In this document: piece after piece, positions 30,606 through 32,407 of the stretch
Layout: every line of letters starts with the position of its first letter
Numbering within the stretch: the first letter of the stretch is position 1
Origin: Planctomycetota bacterium
GTDB taxonomy: Bacteria > Planctomycetota > Planctomycetia > Gemmatales > Gemmataceae
Length of the DNA: 32,407 bases
Direction: 5' to 3'
Assembly: GCA_003671255.1 (NCBI GenBank)
Contig: QWPF01000020.1
Location: forward strand, 1 to 32,407
Translations under genes and position numbers: made by a program
The notes under the pieces: model-generated
The model's input: the letters and a program-made list of their open reading frames with translations, nothing else
What the model was told of the DNA's origin: nothing
Databases searched by the model: none

Positions 30606-31367
30606 ATGAAGTGTGCAATAGTTATTCCTGCTAGATATGCCTCTTCCCGATTACCCGGGAAACCTTTATTAAAACAGACAGGCAAATACTTGGTCCAGCA
30701 TGTTTATGAACAAGCTAAAAAATCAAAGATTGCTTCAGAAGTCATAATCGCAACCGATGACCTTCGGATTCAAGCCGCTGCCAAAAATTTTGGCGCTAAT
30801 TGCGCTATGACTTTGAAATCCCACCAAAGTGGTACTGATCGGGTTGCCGAAGTAGCGCAAAACCTCGATTGCGACATCTTTCTTAATCTTCAGGGCGATG
30901 AGCCATTAATTGATCCAAATTCCATCGATTTGCTTTTTCGGCAGTTGATTGAAAGCCCCGATGTGCCGATGGCAACACTCGCAACGCCCATCAATAATGA
31001 AAAAGACTGGATGAATCCAAACTGCGTGAAAGTGGTGCAAGACGAGAGGGGGAGGGCACTTTATTTCAGTCGCAGCCCAATTCCCCATGTTCGAGATGGA
31101 AAGCCCGATTTTTCACAAAGGCCCTCACCTTTTTTGCTTCATATTGGAATGTATGCATATCGCAGGTCATTTTTAATGCAAATGGCAAAAATCCCCATGC
31201 ATCCGCTTGAAAAGCTTGAAAAATTAGAGCAATTAAGGGTTTTAGGTGCTGGTTTCCCCATCAATCTTGGGATTGTTGAAGAGCGAACCCTAGGCGTGGA
31301 CACCCGCGAAGATTACGAAAAATTTCTCGCAGATTATAGGCGTTTTCAGCGCCTTAACGCTGCTTAA
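30606..31367 (+). CDS. kdsB: CMP-Kdo synthetase
   Basis: A 253-residue cytidylyltransferase that activates Kdo with CTP before its transfer to lipid A. Signature PARYASSRLPGKPL (8-21), VIIATDD, LNLQGDEPLI (metal-binding Asp) and YFSRSPIPHVRDG; LGVDTREDYEKF at the C-terminus. Full length. It points to a Kdo-containing lipopolysaccharide and hence an outer membrane. GGAG about ten bases upstream. pyrG, which makes its CTP substrate, follows 124 bases downstream. Confidence 0.95.
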   Translation: MKCAIVIPARYASSRLPGKPLLKQTGKYLVQHVYEQAKKSKIASEVIIATDDLRIQAAAKNFGANCAMTLKSHQSGTDRVAEVAQNLDCDIFLNLQGDEPLIDPNSIDLLFRQLIESPDVPMATLATPINNEKDWMNPNCVKVVQDERGRALYFSRSPIPHVRDGKPDFSQRPSPFLLHIGMYAYRRSFLMQMAKIPMHPLEKLEKLEQLRVLGAGFPINLGIVEERTLGVDTREDYEKFLADYRRFQRLNAA

Positions 31368-31473
31368 AACTTTATCCAACATTATTCTGGATTTTACAGC
31401 GATTGGGTCGTATAAATCCACGCATGGAACATTTTTTGCTTTATGCTGATGTTCCTGTTCTTTATGGATTTAG

Positions 31474-32407
<934 letters not shown>

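Overview
The window looks like a chromosomal segment of a planctomycete, by eye about 43-45% GC. This is inferred from family content: a secreted DUF1080 protein, a PmoA-type DUF6807 protein, an M28 peptidase with a C-terminal PDZ domain, a thioredoxin-TPR fusion, and KdsB, which implies an outer membrane with Kdo. Genes are dense, mixed on both strands, often tail-to-tail with overlaps or gaps of a few bases. No gene-free stretch exceeds about 205 bases. I saw no tRNA, rRNA, insertion sequence, CRISPR array or phage gene.

Layout. 1-1765: the start of a secreted DUF1080 protein and a protein resembling an ImmA/IrrE (M78) peptidase without its HExxH motif, both on the minus strand. 1859-4806: a ferrous iron uptake operon (feoA, feoA, feoB, small Cys-rich membrane protein) behind a sigma70-like promoter with a Fur-box-like palindrome at the expected transcription start. 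4985-8897: a sugar-nucleotide epimerase, then gluQRS and a secreted esterase overlapping by ATGA, a TPR lipoprotein and a DUF952 protein. 8889-10846: btaA-btaB, predicted to make the phosphorus-free betaine lipid DGTS. 10992-16348: an M20 peptidase diverging from an APC permease that has a terminator hairpin in its leader, then a secreted M28 peptidase. 16358-20536: a coiled-coil protein, a LarA-fold protein without the recognisable racemase residues paired with a YgfZ-like protein, and a CPBP membrane protease. 20595-24079: trpC, tilS and purH. 24152-27222: an exported amidohydrolase, a secreted PmoA-like protein and an inositol-phosphatase-family enzyme. 27226-30483 (minus): bshB1, a small acidic protein, a XerC/D recombinase and an exported thioredoxin-TPR protein. 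30606-end: kdsB and the 5' part of pyrG.

Most of the window is housekeeping and envelope biology. The items most worth a second look are the hairpin-plus-T-run just before the APC permease start, the btaAB pair, the Fur-like site on the feo promoter with a Ser replacing Asn in the FeoB G4 motif, and two proteins that keep a family fold but have lost the catalytic residues (ImmA/IrrE-like and LarA-like). I did not find a convincing wholly new multi-gene system.
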